A stretch of 64,000 bases of DNA, taken from Candidatus Rifleibacteriota bacterium. Its GTDB lineage: Bacteria; Muiribacteriota; Ozemobacteria; Ozemobacterales; Ozemobacteraceae. The position numbers and the translations under genes are program-made. The notes below the pieces were generated by a model, which saw only the letters and a list, made by a program, of their open reading frames with translations, was not told the DNA's origin and did no database searches. Positions within the stretch are counted from its first letter, which is position 1; each line of letters begins with the position of its first letter. Location: the NCBI GenBank assembly GCA_015233565.1, contig JADFXM010000014.1, positions 1-64,000 on the forward strand. Reading direction: 5' to 3'. Positions 9,002-18,800 of the stretch are shown in pieces.

Positions 9002-9413
9002 TTAAGCATAAATGATTTCTTTCATTATGAAATCTTTTACTATTGATTTGAGAGCGCTTTCAATTCCTAAATCCACTTTTTTTCCAAAAATGGTTTCACT
9101 TTCACACTTGAGTTTAAAAAATTACAATGTCAATATCGCTATCTTCTCGTCAGCGAAAAAGAGTAAAAATACTTGACTTATAAACCTGCATCAACACAAG
9201 TGCAGAAAATTTGGAAAAAACAATTTTTCGCGGATTTTTTTTTGAATTGTATGGTTAATTGCCAATGTATATATGAATTTACTCTTTGTTGCTATCTTCT
9301 CGTTGTTCGTCCCTTGCATAGGATCCAAAAAGGCCAATTTTTACTAATCCGAATTTCTCCCTGAGCTCCTCGTTGTGCTCTCGTAAGTAGTTTAAAATAA
9401 ACACCTTTGTCAT
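9002..9413 (-). pseudogene. mntA: MntA-type minimal nucleotidyltransferase antitoxin, interrupted
   Basis: The gene starts at ATG 9413, nine bases after a GAGGAG site, and reads MTKVFILNYLREHNEELREK then GLVKIGLFGSYARDEQREDS before running into an inserted element at 9151-9294. Beyond the element the sequence resumes as REDSDIDIVIF. This completes the GSYAR...DSDID nucleotidyltransferase signature of MNT-domain antitoxins, which AMPylate or neutralise HEPN toxins. The frame is then lost in a T6 run. Removing one T continues into TIFGKKVDLGIESALKS and a C-terminal KDFIMKEIIYA, both typical of MntA. The reconstructed protein is about 85 residues, somewhat shorter than usual, suggesting an additional internal deletion. 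No HEPN partner was found; a family 1 element lies immediately downstream where it might have been. Confidence 0.82.
9151..9294. mobile_element. Miniature inverted-repeat element, family 3, copy A (144 bp)
   Basis: The block is repeated in inverted orientation at 57789-57933. Its ends match as inverted repeats around an AAAGAGTAAA core (left CAGCGAAAAAGAGTAAA, right read inward TAGCAACAAAGAGTAAA), and the centre holds a small CTGCA...TGCAG hairpin. It is bracketed by an exact 9-bp direct repeat TCTTCTCGT (9142-9150 and 9295-9303), a target-site duplication inside the mntA gene. It has no reading frame of note, so it must be mobilised in trans. Confidence 0.85.
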
Positions 9414-9495
9414 TTCAATTGCTCCTCATTTGGAAAATAGCTCATGGATCTGAGTGGAAAAAAAGTAACCACCCTGCTTAGCGAAAAGTGAGATC

Positions 9496-10431
9496 TTACG
9501 TGAAAAGATCCTCAATTTTGCTGACAAAGAGAATTTTTTCGATATATTTTTCGATCGAACCAGCAGTGGAGTTATTGATTTTTTCTATGTATTTTTCGTC
9601 GATTTGCCCGAATTTCAGAGAAATCAGCTTCCTAATGATGTCAACCTTGGCTTCTTTCTCACCTTCTTTCTTGCCTTCTAGTTTGCCTTCTAGTTTGCCT
9701 TCCCGGAAGGAATTTCTCATCATACTTGCTTCGTAGTGAAGGTTTTTTTGATATATTTCATAAGAAATACGCTCTGGCTCAGAAAGTTTCATTACATTTA
9801 ACTCCAATTTAGCCAGTTGCAAGCCTTTTGCAGTGAATGTTGTCTTTATTTCCGAATTCTTTAAAAAATAGACCCATTCATCAAGCGAAGTCAAAGCAGT
9901 ATCGTTGAAATTATTCACCCGTATGAGGTAATACTCAGGATAAATCTGGCCGGGAAGCTTCTTGTTAAAGAGACCGCGCTGTTTTTCTGATAACTCAAGA
10001 GTGTCATTTAGATGAATTCCTCGAAATACTGTTGTACCATGATAGATATAGTCGTCGCCATGCCCAAGTTCGAAGAATAAAACACTGATCGAATAGACCT
10101 TGACTATTTTTGAATAGTCTTCGCCTTTCTCGAGATGCTCAGTTATCACTTTTGAGCTTCCAAAAAGAAGTCTGTGGAAGAAATCTGCTTCGCGTTCATA
10201 CTGCACTTCAACAATTATTATTTCATTCCGGTCATTTTTGACTTTGAGGTCAATCTGATTTAGCTTATTCTTTTCTGTGTCGCGATTGCTCTCACTTTCA
10301 AGTACTTCGATTATCTTTATATCTTCATGGAGCAATTCAGAAAGGAAACCTTCCAAAATTCCAAAATTTGCCTTACTTCGCAAAAGCCTTTTAATTGCCC
10401 AGTCAAAGGTAATAAGATCACGATCTGCCAT
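9496..10431 (-). CDS. Rpn-family PD-(D/E)XK nuclease (PDDEXK_2)
   Basis: This 311-residue protein belongs to the Rpn/transposase_31-like family of PD-(D/E)XK nucleases. The nuclease core is at residues about 60-85, with the metal-binding Asp in LNQIDLKVKND and the E-x-Q motif in EIIIVEVQYE. The C-terminal third holds a tandem charged repeat (EGKLEGKLEGKKEGEKE, about residues 248-264) followed by a helical tail. The start ATG follows a strong GGAGGTGA site, and a TATAAT-like box lies at 10476-10481. E. coli Rpn proteins promote RecA-independent recombination and have been linked to phage defence. The function of this copy is unknown. Three further relatives lie at 58-62 kb. Confidence 0.82.
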   Translation of the reverse strand: MADRDLITFDWAIKRLLRSKANFGILEGFLSELLHEDIKIIEVLESESNRDTEKNKLNQIDLKVKNDRNEIIIVEVQYEREADFFHRLLFGSSKVITEHLEKGEDYSKIVKVYSISVLFFELGHGDDYIYHGTTVFRGIHLNDTLELSEKQRGLFNKKLPGQIYPEYYLIRVNNFNDTALTSLDEWVYFLKNSEIKTTFTAKGLQLAKLELNVMKLSEPERISYEIYQKNLHYEASMMRNSFREGKLEGKLEGKKEGEKEAKVDIIRKLISLKFGQIDEKYIEKINNSTAGSIEKYIEKILFVSKIEDLFT

Positions 10432-10737
10432 TAGTTCACCTCCAGTTTAAATTACCAGAGTTTGATATTCTAAATATTATACCGTATTCGCACTAGATAC
10501 GATAACGGTTTGTTGAACTAAACCCTTTGCGGTAAAACCAAGCATTCCCGCAAACATTGGATGAGAAGACATTGCAATTAAAATTTCTCATGAAGGCCCA
10601 TTTTTAATTCGGATAAAAAATCTTTTTGAGGAGACTGGCTCTCTGTTTAAGCGTTTAAGAAAGTCTCTTTGGAGAATGTTCGGGGATAAAGACAAGAATA
10701 GGTTTATTTCGAAGTAGTGATGTTTAATCTATTATAA
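10432..10737. other. Intergenic accessory region upstream of Rpn gene
   Basis: This stretch holds the likely promoter of the minus-strand Rpn gene (TATAAT at 10476-10481 on the minus strand, with no convincing -35). The plus strand from about 10573 to 10717 has one open stretch without a start codon, ending LWRMFGDKDKNRFISK. It reads like the tail of a lost gene but I could not identify it. Nothing else is recognised. Confidence 0.4.
10476..10481 (-). promoter_or_regulatory. Candidate -10 box for the Rpn nuclease gene
   Basis: The minus strand reads TATAAT here, 45 bases before the ATG at 10431. The -35 region is weak, so this is a modest candidate. Confidence 0.35.
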
Positions 10738-10926
10738 CTAAACAGGCAATTTTTTCGATAATTTGTCAATTTCTTCTTTCGATAACTTGTTGCATTTCAT
10801 TACTTTTTCTGTAGTTTCGCCATTTTTTTGCATTTCCAGGGAAGATGTGAAAAAATATAGACATTCATCAAAGTACAACATTTGAGAGGGCCGCTGACAA
10901 AAGATTGAGATATTTTTCACAGCCAT
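10738..10926 (-). CDS. Possible remnant of an Rpn-type C-terminal tail
   Basis: The 62-residue reading frame ends NKLSKEEIDKLSKKLPV, which resembles the short helical tail found at the end of Rpn-family proteins. The N-terminal half has no recognisable domain and overlaps the left arm of a perfect 21-bp inverted repeat. No clear ribosome binding site precedes it. It may be a decayed fragment rather than a functional gene. Confidence 0.25.
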   Translation of the reverse strand: MAVKNISIFCQRPSQMLYFDECLYFFTSSLEMQKNGETTEKVMKCNKLSKEEIDKLSKKLPV

Positions 10927-10965
10927 TTTTAACCGATTTTTGACATTTTTTCACATCTTCCCTGG
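10836..10965. repeat. Perfect 21-bp inverted repeat with 88-bp spacer
   Basis: Positions 10836-10856 (CCAGGGAAGATGTGAAAAAA plus T) are exactly complementary to 10945-10965. The symmetric ends and 130-bp total size resemble a further miniature inverted-repeat element, though only one copy is present and no target duplication is evident. It lies just upstream of the cheB start and could also act as a cruciform or regulatory hairpin. Confidence 0.7.
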
Positions 10966-11044
10966 ATTGTCCATCTTTAGGCTGAAAGTAACAAACTTTT
11001 GTGGTAATATTCACAAATTATATTACAATTTCTAAAATTCAAGG

Positions 11045-12178
11045 TTGGTGAGTAACTTGACTCTAAAAGTTTTGGTGGTTGAAGATAGCAGCGTTTTTCG
11101 AAGAATAATCATCAATGTACTTTCAGGAATTCCAAATGTTGAGGTTATTGGTTCGGCAATGAATGGCCAAATGGCCCTGAAAAAGATACAACTATGTGCT
11201 CCCGATTTAATCACACTTGATCTCAGCATGCCCGAAATGGACGGCTTTCAGTTTCTTGATGCAATAAAGAGGATATCCCCTTCACCAGCAGTAATAGTTA
11301 TTAGCGCTTCAACGAACATTTCAGAGAAACTCACCCTGAAAGCTTTTGAAAAAGGTGTATTGGAATTTATTTCCAAAAATTTTTCGGGAGGCATCGAAAG
11401 AACAAAAGAAGAGTTATTCAAATTGTTAAGTCCACTAATTCAGGCTTTTCAGCGACGATTGGAAATCAGAAAAGTTCTGTCTTCGACAAAGATTTCTCCG
11501 AAAAGCCCATACTATCAACAAAGTACCACGGGTCGTGAAAAGCCGAAAGTTCCTCCGGGAAGTGTTGCAGAGCGGATGCGTAGGATTGAATCCACTTGCA
11601 GGGCGGAAATGTTATTAATCGGCGTTTCAACGGGCGGTCCAACAGCTTTGGCAACGTTACTTCCTATGATCCCTAAGGATATTAATATCCCCATTTTTAT
11701 TGTACAACATATGCCTTCCTCTTTTACTCAGCTATTGGCTGAAAACCTTAATGCAAAGTGCCAGATAAGGATTAAACAAGCAGTACACCGTGAAATTGCC
11801 AAACCCAACTATGCTTACATTGCCCCCGGAGGGCAACATCTCGGCTTAACAGAGAACTATAATAAGGAAATAGTTATGGAAATTAGTGACGATCCGCCTG
11901 AAAACAATTGTAAACCGGCAGTTGATTATCTTTTTCGCTCCGCTGCAAAAGCTTTCCCAGGAAAATCTGTAGTTGTAATCCTTACCGGAATGGGACATGA
12001 TGGAACCGCCGGTTTAAAACTACTGAAGGAAAAAAAATGTTATGCTATTGCACAAGATGAAGAGTCTTGTGTCGTTTTTGGAATGCCAAAGGCAGCAATC
12101 GATGCTAGTCTTGTTGATGAAGTATTGCCTCTGGATTTAATCGCTAATGAAGTATATAATTTCGTCAAAAAGAGATGA
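11045..12178 (+). CDS. cheB: Chemotaxis response regulator protein-glutamate methylesterase CheB
   Basis: This two-domain enzyme removes methyl groups from (or deamidates) receptor glutamates when phosphorylated by CheA. The N-terminal receiver has the acidic pocket VVEDSS, the phospho-acceptor Asp59 in LITLDLSMPEMDGF, and a VISAS segment. The C-terminal methylesterase has the catalytic triad: Ser in LIGVSTGGPTAL (about residue 195), His in FIVQHMP, and Asp in LTGMGHDGTAGL. The start is ambiguous among TTG 11045, GTG 11048 and TTG 11057, all in frame, with AAGG at 11041 and GGTGAG at 11047. It opens a chemosensory operon that lacks a visible cheR, so the opposing methyltransferase must be elsewhere. 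The 278-bp gap to the receptor gene may contain its own promoter. Confidence 0.93.
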   Translation: MVSNLTLKVLVVEDSSVFRRIIINVLSGIPNVEVIGSAMNGQMALKKIQLCAPDLITLDLSMPEMDGFQFLDAIKRISPSPAVIVISASTNISEKLTLKAFEKGVLEFISKNFSGGIERTKEELFKLLSPLIQAFQRRLEIRKVLSSTKISPKSPYYQQSTTGREKPKVPPGSVAERMRRIESTCRAEMLLIGVSTGGPTALATLLPMIPKDINIPIFIVQHMPSSFTQLLAENLNAKCQIRIKQAVHREIAKPNYAYIAPGGQHLGLTENYNKEIVMEISDDPPENNCKPAVDYLFRSAAKAFPGKSVVVILTGMGHDGTAGLKLLKEKKCYAIAQDEESCVVFGMPKAAIDASLVDEVLPLDLIANEVYNFVKKR

Positions 12179-12468
12179 ACTTTGGATCTTCTCAATAACT
12201 CGGGGCTTGAAATTTGAAGGCAAATATGAGGAACTCGCTGTAAATGGATGTAAAAAACAGCCATTCTAAAAAAAAAACTCATTCTTACTGTGAATTATTG
12301 AAAAGTCACTGAATTTTTTACCTGAAAATCTAGGCTAGTCATTTATCACATTTGAATTAACAGGTTTGAAAAAGTAGAAACTGTAGTAACTTTAGAGGAA
12401 CAACAATCAGTCAAGTTGCTGTGTCGAAAAGTAGCTAATTTATTTTTATAGAATATTTGGAGGAACAC

Positions 12469-14715
12469 ATGAATTTAAAGCGTCGATTGGGTGTAATTTT
12501 TGCACTCTTTTCAGCCGTGATCTTACTCCTTGGCATTATCGGATCATTCATTCCGAATAGTCATCTGATTCTCCTACTTCTTTTTCTTTTTGGAAATGGC
12601 ATGTTTCTCGCTTCTGCCAACTTCACTTTATCTAAATCCTTTTCAGAAATAGCGGAACTCAGCAAACGAGTCAATTTGGAAGTTGACGATAAGGACGGTA
12701 AATTTGTTTCCTCTGAATTTCAGGAACTTCAACCGTTGTGCGAAAAAATCGGAACAAACAACAGTTCCTGGAGGCAATTTTTGGATGAAATCAAAAATTT
12801 CTCCAAGCAAATTAAAGAGGGCAATATTTCTGCACGTTTAGAGAGTGCAAAGCATACCGGCTTCCCCAAACTTATTTCCGAAGAGATAAATAACGCAGCA
12901 GAATCCATTATGAAACCTTTCGGAATAGCCCTTGAATATACGGAAAATATGTCGAAAGGCATTACCCCACCAGTTTTAAATATTGAGCTTCCAGGAAGCT
13001 ATGGTCAGTTAAAAAAGAATTTAAACAGCTATATTGAAACAATCGGGATTTTAGTTGAAGAAATCGGAGTAGTTATTTCAGCTGGCCGCGATGGAAAATT
13101 GAAACAACGGGCCAATGCCGATCGATCACAAGGAGTTTTCAGAAAGTGTCTTCGCGGAGTGAATGACGCCATTGAAGCAATCACCAAGCAATTAACCAAT
13201 CTTGCCAATTCAGTTTCATTGATTGCAAAAGGAAAGCTCCCTGAAATTGCAAAAGACAAACTTCCCGGCGACTATGACGAGATAAAAAATAATTTGAACA
13301 ACTGTATTGAAGACATCAGTTCCCTGATCAATGATACTCGCTTTTTAGCACAATCGGCACAAGAAGGGAAGCTTGACTATCGAGCTGACGCCAGCAAGCA
13401 TCACGGAGATTGGGGAAAAGTTATTGAAGGCGTTAATAAAGCGCTTGATGCGATTATCAATCCCTTAAAACTTTCAACCAATTTCATTGACAAAATCTCC
13501 AAAGGGATCATCCCGCCAAAAATTTCTGAAAACTATCCGGGGGATTTTAATACCATAAAAAATAGCATTAATCTATTGATAGACTCCAATATTTCGATAA
13601 CCAAAGCCGCACAAGAAATTTCCAGAGGAAATCTAACTATATCGATAAAAGAACGCTCTTCGGATGACGAATTGATGCGAGCTTTGTCTATTATGGTAAA
13701 AGAACTGGGAACAATCACCAAAGCAGCGCAAGAGATTTCCCAGGGGAATTTGACAGTTACGTTGAAAGAGCGCTCTCCAGAAGATGAGTTGATGCGGGCT
13801 CTTTCATTAATGGTTAAAGATTTAGGGAAAATGATTTCCGATATTAAATCTGGAGTTCAGACGTTAGTTTCCTCTTCAGAAGGACTATCAGCAATTTCCA
13901 TACAGATGAATGACAAAACCCAATCAGTCTCTCATCAGATTACTTCTGTTGCTTCAGCGTCCAGTCAGATGACCAGCAACGCGACTAATGTAGCCGCCAA
14001 GATGGATCAAACAAACGCAAATCTTTCTTCCGTAGCAACAGCAACTGAAGAAATGACTGCAACGATTGGTGAAATAGCCGGCAACTCGGAAAAAGCTCGT
14101 GCGATCACAAATAACGCGGTTGAGCAAACAAATGAAGTATCCAGAATAATGAAAGAATTGGGAAATGCCGCAATGGAAATTGGGAAATTTACGGAAACAA
14201 TTACAAGCATTTCCTCGCAAACCAATATGCTCGCACTAAATGCAACCATTGAAGCGGCAAGAGCCGGTGCTGCAGGCAAAGGATTTGCCGTCGTCGCAAA
14301 CGAAATCAAGGAACTTGCCAAACAAGCTGCTGCTGCAACAGAAGATATAAAAACCCGAATCGCCGGGATTCAAACCTCCACTTCGAGCGCAACAAATGAT
14401 ATTGAAAGAATTATCAAAATTATCAAAGAAGTGAGCGAAATCGTTTCCTCAATCGCAACCGCAATTGAGGAACAGGCAAGCGTTACAAAAGAAATAGCCG
14501 GAAACATCGCTCAAGCCTCTGACAGCGTAAATCATTCCAATGAAAGTATTATTCAAACTAACACCGTGATTAAATCCACCGGGAAAGAGATTGCAAGCAT
14601 TTCTTCCACAGCCAATGAACTGGGAGTCGTCGGGAAGAGTGTAAACTTAAGCTCAACCGAACTTTCCAAACTAGCTGACAGTTTGAAAAATCTGATTATG
14701 CGCTTCAGAATCTGA
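12469..14715 (+). CDS. Methyl-accepting chemotaxis protein with nested HAMP modules
   Basis: The 748-residue receptor begins with two adjacent hydrophobic segments (about residues 7-28 and 31-52) and has almost no periplasmic loop, so it probably senses an intracellular or membrane signal. Residues about 100-460 are a chain of HAMP-like repeats, including the near-duplicated pair around [20 protein letters not shown] and [20 protein letters not shown]. The C-terminal signalling domain has the hairpin tip [19 protein letters not shown] and flanking methylation helices. I chose ATG 12469 because GGAGG lies seven bases upstream; the frame opens slightly earlier at a TTG. It is the only receptor in the operon and would dock to the CheW and CheA encoded downstream. 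Confidence 0.93.
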   Translation: MNLKRRLGVIFALFSAVILLLGIIGSFIPNSHLILLLLFLFGNGMFLASANFTLSKSFSEIAELSKRVNLEVDDKDGKFVSSEFQELQPLCEKIGTNNSSWRQFLDEIKNFSKQIKEGNISARLESAKHTGFPKLISEEINNAAESIMKPFGIALEYTENMSKGITPPVLNIELPGSYGQLKKNLNSYIETIGILVEEIGVVISAGRDGKLKQRANADRSQGVFRKCLRGVNDAIEAITKQLTNLANSVSLIAKGKLPEIAKDKLPGDYDEIKNNLNNCIEDISSLINDTRFLAQSAQEGKLDYRADASKHHGDWGKVIEGVNKALDAIINPLKLSTNFIDKISKGIIPPKISENYPGDFNTIKNSINLLIDSNISITKAAQEISRGNLTISIKERSSDDELMRALSIMVKELGTITKAAQEISQGNLTVTLKERSPEDELMRALSLMVKDLGKMISDIKSGVQTLVSSSEGLSAISIQMNDKTQSVSHQITSVASASSQMTSNATNVAAKMDQTNANLSSVATATEEMTATIGEIAGNSEKARAITNNAVEQTNEVSRIMKELGNAAMEIGKFTETITSISSQTNMLALNATIEAARAGAAGKGFAVVANEIKELAKQAAAATEDIKTRIAGIQTSTSSATNDIERIIKIIKEVSEIVSSIATAIEEQASVTKEIAGNIAQASDSVNHSNESIIQTNTVIKSTGKEIASISSTANELGVVGKSVNLSSTELSKLADSLKNLIMRFRI

Positions 14716-14863
14716 TCCATTATCAATGACCCGCTCGAAGTCTAGATGCGAATGTTCCATCCTGCATAGCTCAGCATTTGTTTCGATGTTTTAAAGCATT
14801 GCCATTTTTCGGAATGAGTCTCGCAGCTTAAAAGCGGGAGTTAGTATTTGAAAAAGGTGAACA

Positions 14864-15325
14864 ATGGAAAATAATCCCTTTGAAACTAAAGAACAGAAAT
14901 TGATTGCGACTTTTTTTGTAAATGACCGCTGTTTCGGCATTGATTCAAATTTCGTTCTTGAAGTCGTTCGACTTTCTGAAGTGACACCGGTTCATCGTTC
15001 TCCTGAATATGTCCTAGGAGTAATGAACCTTCGAGGCAGGATTGTAACAATCATCGATTTAGGGATAAAGCTCGGATTTGAAAAACTTCAAATTTCAAAT
15101 AGCTCAAGAATTTTTATCGTTTCCCAGGAGCAGGAATTTGTGGGACTTTTAATTGACCAAGTTGCCGATGTTGTTCCTCTGGAAACAGAACTATTGCGGC
15201 CATTGCCCGAAAGTGTTGCAAAAAATCAAATCCAATTTTTTTCAGGAGTTTTTCAAGCAGGAGATCTTTTTGTCACACTTTTAAATCTTGATGTAGTACT
15301 CAGTGAAACTGGAAAATCCTTGTAA
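14864..15325 (+). CDS. cheW: Chemotaxis coupling protein CheW
   Basis: The 153-residue protein has the CheW SH3-like double barrel, with CFGIDSNFVLEVVRLSEVTPV at the N-terminus (shown here in part), VLGVMNLRGRIVTIIDL in the centre and GLLIDQVADVVPL after it. It bridges receptor and CheA kinase in the sensory array. An AAAAAGGTG site lies just upstream of the start. Its stop is 34 bases before the preferred start of the following STAS gene, consistent with a single transcript. Confidence 0.93.
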   Translation: MENNPFETKEQKLIATFFVNDRCFGIDSNFVLEVVRLSEVTPVHRSPEYVLGVMNLRGRIVTIIDLGIKLGFEKLQISNSSRIFIVSQEQEFVGLLIDQVADVVPLETELLRPLPESVAKNQIQFFSGVFQAGDLFVTLLNLDVVLSETGKSL

Positions 15326-15359
15326 GCTGAGCTTTTTGGGAGCATCGAAGGAGAGAAAT

Positions 15360-15680
15360 GTGAGTGATTCCGATTCCTTAAATAAGAATGATTCAGAAGC
15401 TTTTTTAAAGCTTGAACATGACCTTGTTTCAGCAAATGTTAATGTTGCAAAACTCGCCATTTTGGACATGATGAAAGAACAAAACAAGAAAATCGTAATT
15501 GACATGGGAAAGGTCCAACAAATTGACCCTTATGGGGTTAGCCTACTTGTTGCAGCCTCTAATTCCATAAGAAGGAGTGGGAAAATTTTAAAGCTAATAA
15601 ATGTTCCCCTTTCATTAATGGAAATATTCGACTTTTTTCGAATGAATAAGCATTTTGCAATTGAATTTCAAAACGCTTAG
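15360..15680 (+). CDS. STAS-domain protein
   Basis: The 106-residue product is a lone STAS (anti-sigma-factor-antagonist-like) domain. The central strand KKIVIDMGKVQQIDPYGVSLL aligns with the conserved VIDLS...DSSG segment, but the usually phosphorylated Ser/Thr is absent (DPYG instead of DS/TxG). Partner-switch control by phosphorylation is therefore unlikely. I chose GTG 15360, preceded by AAGGAGAG at about six bases, over an upstream ATG that overlaps cheW. STAS proteins are occasionally found in chemosensory operons, where they may scaffold or couple the array to other partners. What this one binds is unknown. Confidence 0.8.
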   Translation: MSDSDSLNKNDSEAFLKLEHDLVSANVNVAKLAILDMMKEQNKKIVIDMGKVQQIDPYGVSLLVAASNSIRRSGKILKLINVPLSLMEIFDFFRMNKHFAIEFQNA

Positions 15681-15684
15681 AACA

Positions 15685-15805
15685 GAACCTGTTGCATAAT
15701 TAATAAAAATCATTAATTATGCAAAAATTTGGTGTATAGAAGTGGCTTGAAATGCTAATCCAATGATTCATACTCTAGTGAATTTTGGAATAATGCAACA
15801 AGCTC
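15685..15805 (+). mobile_element. Miniature inverted-repeat element, family 2, copy A (121 bp)
   Basis: The ends GAACCTGTTGCATAATT and, read inward from the right, GAGCTTGTTGCATTATT form a 17-bp inverted repeat with three mismatches. The internal segment GTATAGAAGTGGCTTGAAAT is shared with the copy at 29927-30046. It starts four bases after the STAS stop codon and ends 18 bases before the cheA start, so it lies inside the chemosensory operon. No target duplication is evident. Confidence 0.85.
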
Positions 15806-15823
15806 CTAAGATTGGGAAATAAT

Positions 15824-18800
15824 ATGGATAATGAAACTGAAATCCTTCTTAAAGAGTTTACAGCAGAATCACTTGAACAATTAGCAGACATTGAGAGCGA
15901 CCTTCTCCAAATTGAGGAAGCTGGCAGTAATTATAATGAGAACCTTATAAATAAAGTTTTTCGTGCAGCACATTCAATTAAAGGTGCCAGTGGGATGTTC
16001 GAATTTCATAAAATGCAGGAGTTATCCCATAAAGCAGAAACTTTATTGGATCTGATGCGCTCAAAAGTATTAGCTCCCAACCCTGAAAACATTAATATAC
16101 TGTTGAAAGCTTTTGATAAGCTTCGCGAGATGATCCAAAACTCATTAGTAAGTAACGACATGGTTATTTCAGGTCTTACTGAAAGTCTTACAAAGCTTGT
16201 CGAATCCAGTTTGCCAAAAAAACCGGTAAAATCTTCGATAAAAGCGGTTGAACTAGCACTTCCAAATAATTCAAAAATTTCCATTCCCCAATCTGAAATG
16301 GATTTCATCAAAGCAAATAAACTATTCGTGTATTTTGCCGAATATGACCTAATCAGGGACATCGATAACACCGGAAAAAAACTATTAGACGCTGTTAAGA
16401 TATTGGGCGGGTTTGGAAAGGTTCTCTTCTCAATTTTGGATTTCGACTCTGTCGGATTTCTGGAAGACAATTTTGGATCGGTTGTTCCATTTCGATTAGT
16501 TCTTGCCACTGAAGTACCACCTGAACAGATTGAATCGGTATTGGATATTCCTGATGAAAGAATTTTTACAGTTTTCCCGCCTCAGCCTCCTTCATCGATT
16601 TCACAGACTACCAGCCCTTCAGAGACGCATCCGGAGGGTAGTCCCTCGCTTGAAACCCCTAACACTGTCACTCCACAAGGTGATAGTTCCAAGAATGAAG
16701 CAACATTAAGGGTAAAAGTGGATCTTCTTGAAAACTTGATGAATCTTGCTGGCGAATTGGTGCTTAGTCGTAATCAGTTGCGGGAAGCCTTCGCAAAAAA
16801 TAACTCCCGGGGAATTGCGGCAGGAACACAAAGGATCAATCTTGTAACAACCGAACTTCAGGAAGCAATCATGCAAACCAGAATGCAACCAATCGGAGTC
16901 GTTTTTTCGAAGTTTACAAGATTGGTCCGTGATCTTTCCAGAGATCTTAAAAAAGAAATTCAATTAAAGATCGAGGGAAAAGATGTAGAAATGGATAAAA
17001 CTCTGATCGAAGGATTGAGTGACCCGCTTACGCACATGATAAGGAATTCCTGCGATCACGGGATTGAAATTCCCGAAGAGCGAAATCGTCTTGGGAAGAA
17101 GCTAGTTGGAATTATTTCCCTAAATGCCTACCACGAAGCGGGACAAGTGGTAATCGAAGTTGGTGATGACGGCAAAGGAATCGACCCCAAAGCAGTCGCT
17201 TCCTCTTCAGTTTCCAAAGGACTGATCCCACAGGAAAAAATTCAGGGAATGTCCGATAAAGAAAAAATGGGACTGATATTTCTTCCTGGGGTGTCGACCT
17301 CCGAAAAAGTATCCAACCTATCGGGAAGAGGGGTTGGAATGGATGTAGTAAAAACCAATCTCGATAAATTGGGAGGGAAAATTGAAATCGAGTCGGAAGT
17401 CGGAAAAGGAGCACTTTTTAGAATCAAACTTCCGCTAACACTCGCAATAATCCCTTCTTTAATTGTTTCCTTAGGAGAGGAGCGTTTTGCAATTCCACAA
17501 ATCAATGTGGTTGAGTTGATATGTGTTTCTGTAGCTCAGGTTAAAAAGAGAATTGAATTGGTTGGAAACGTTGAAGTATTGAACATTCGAGGCAATTTAA
17601 TTCCACTTGTCACCTTGAGAGATATTCTTGGAATTCCAAGAACCTTTATTGATCCTGAAACCAAAGAAGAAAAAATTGAAAAACGTTTAATAGTTGAACG
17701 AAGAAGCAAAAAAACATCCCTCACAGGCAAACAACCCTTTAAGGAAGAAAAGACGAACAAGAATGTAGAGAAACGGATATCCCAGGACAGACGCTATCAT
17801 TTTAATGATCTGAATGTTGTTATCATCTCAACAGGCTTGTTCCAATATGGATTGATAGTTGACCAGTTGTTTAATACTGAAGAAATTGTGGTGAAACCGT
17901 TAGGACGCCATTTGAAAAGCCTGCAGGAATATGCCGGCGCAACTATCATGGGAGACGGAAAAGTCGCTTTGATTCTTGACGCTTCGGGACTAGCTGCCCA
18001 AGCCAACTTAACAAGCGTCAGCGATACTCCCAGAGCTGCCCAGGTTCGTGAAGAAAATCTCCAGGACAGAAAACATGATTTGCAATCATTTTTGACTTTC
18101 AAAAATTCACATGAAGAAGATTGCGTTGTTCCATTGGACATCGTTCTGCGGGTTGAGAAAATAAAGCGATCACAGTTGGAAAACCTTGGTGGCAAAAGAA
18201 CGATGCAGTATCGCTCACAATCGTTGCCTATTGTTACTTTATCGGACGTCGCAAAAGTAAAAAAAATCGAAGAAGACCAGGAATTAGCTGTCGTTGTTTC
18301 AGAAGTAGGAAACCGTGAAGTTGGTCTTTTAGTCGCAATGCCAATCGATGTTCTGGAAACAAAAGTTACGATTGACCAAAACACTTTGAAGCAAGTCGGG
18401 ATTGTCGGTTCAACGATCATCAAAGACCGAACAATTATGATGATCGATGTCCATGAATTGGTTCGGAATGTTTTTCCTGACTGGTTTGTTGAAGAAGCAG
18501 AGACAATGCAGGAAAAAGCGAATCTAAAACCTCTCGTTCTTTTAGCGGAAGATTCTGATTTCTTCCGTGGACAAATAAAAAAATTCCTTCAGTCCGTAAA
18601 TTGCGATGTAATTGAAGCCGCGGATGGCCAAATCGCCTGGGAAACGTTACAAGAGAAAGGTGAAAAAATAAAATTGCTTGTAACCGACATTGAAATGCCC
18701 AGAATGAACGGTTTAGTTTTGTGTCAAAACATTCGAAAATCTGCCAAGCTCTGCACATTACCAATCATCGGAGTAACGTCCCTGAGCGGAGAAGAAAACG

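Noticed and set aside
10573..10717. Plus-strand open stretch ending GDKDKNRFISK
   Set aside because: It looks like a gene tail but has no start codon or recognisable family; kept only as a note in the intergenic entry.
12243..12266. Possible terminator after cheB
   Set aside because: The stem has a mismatch and is followed by A rather than T on the coding strand.
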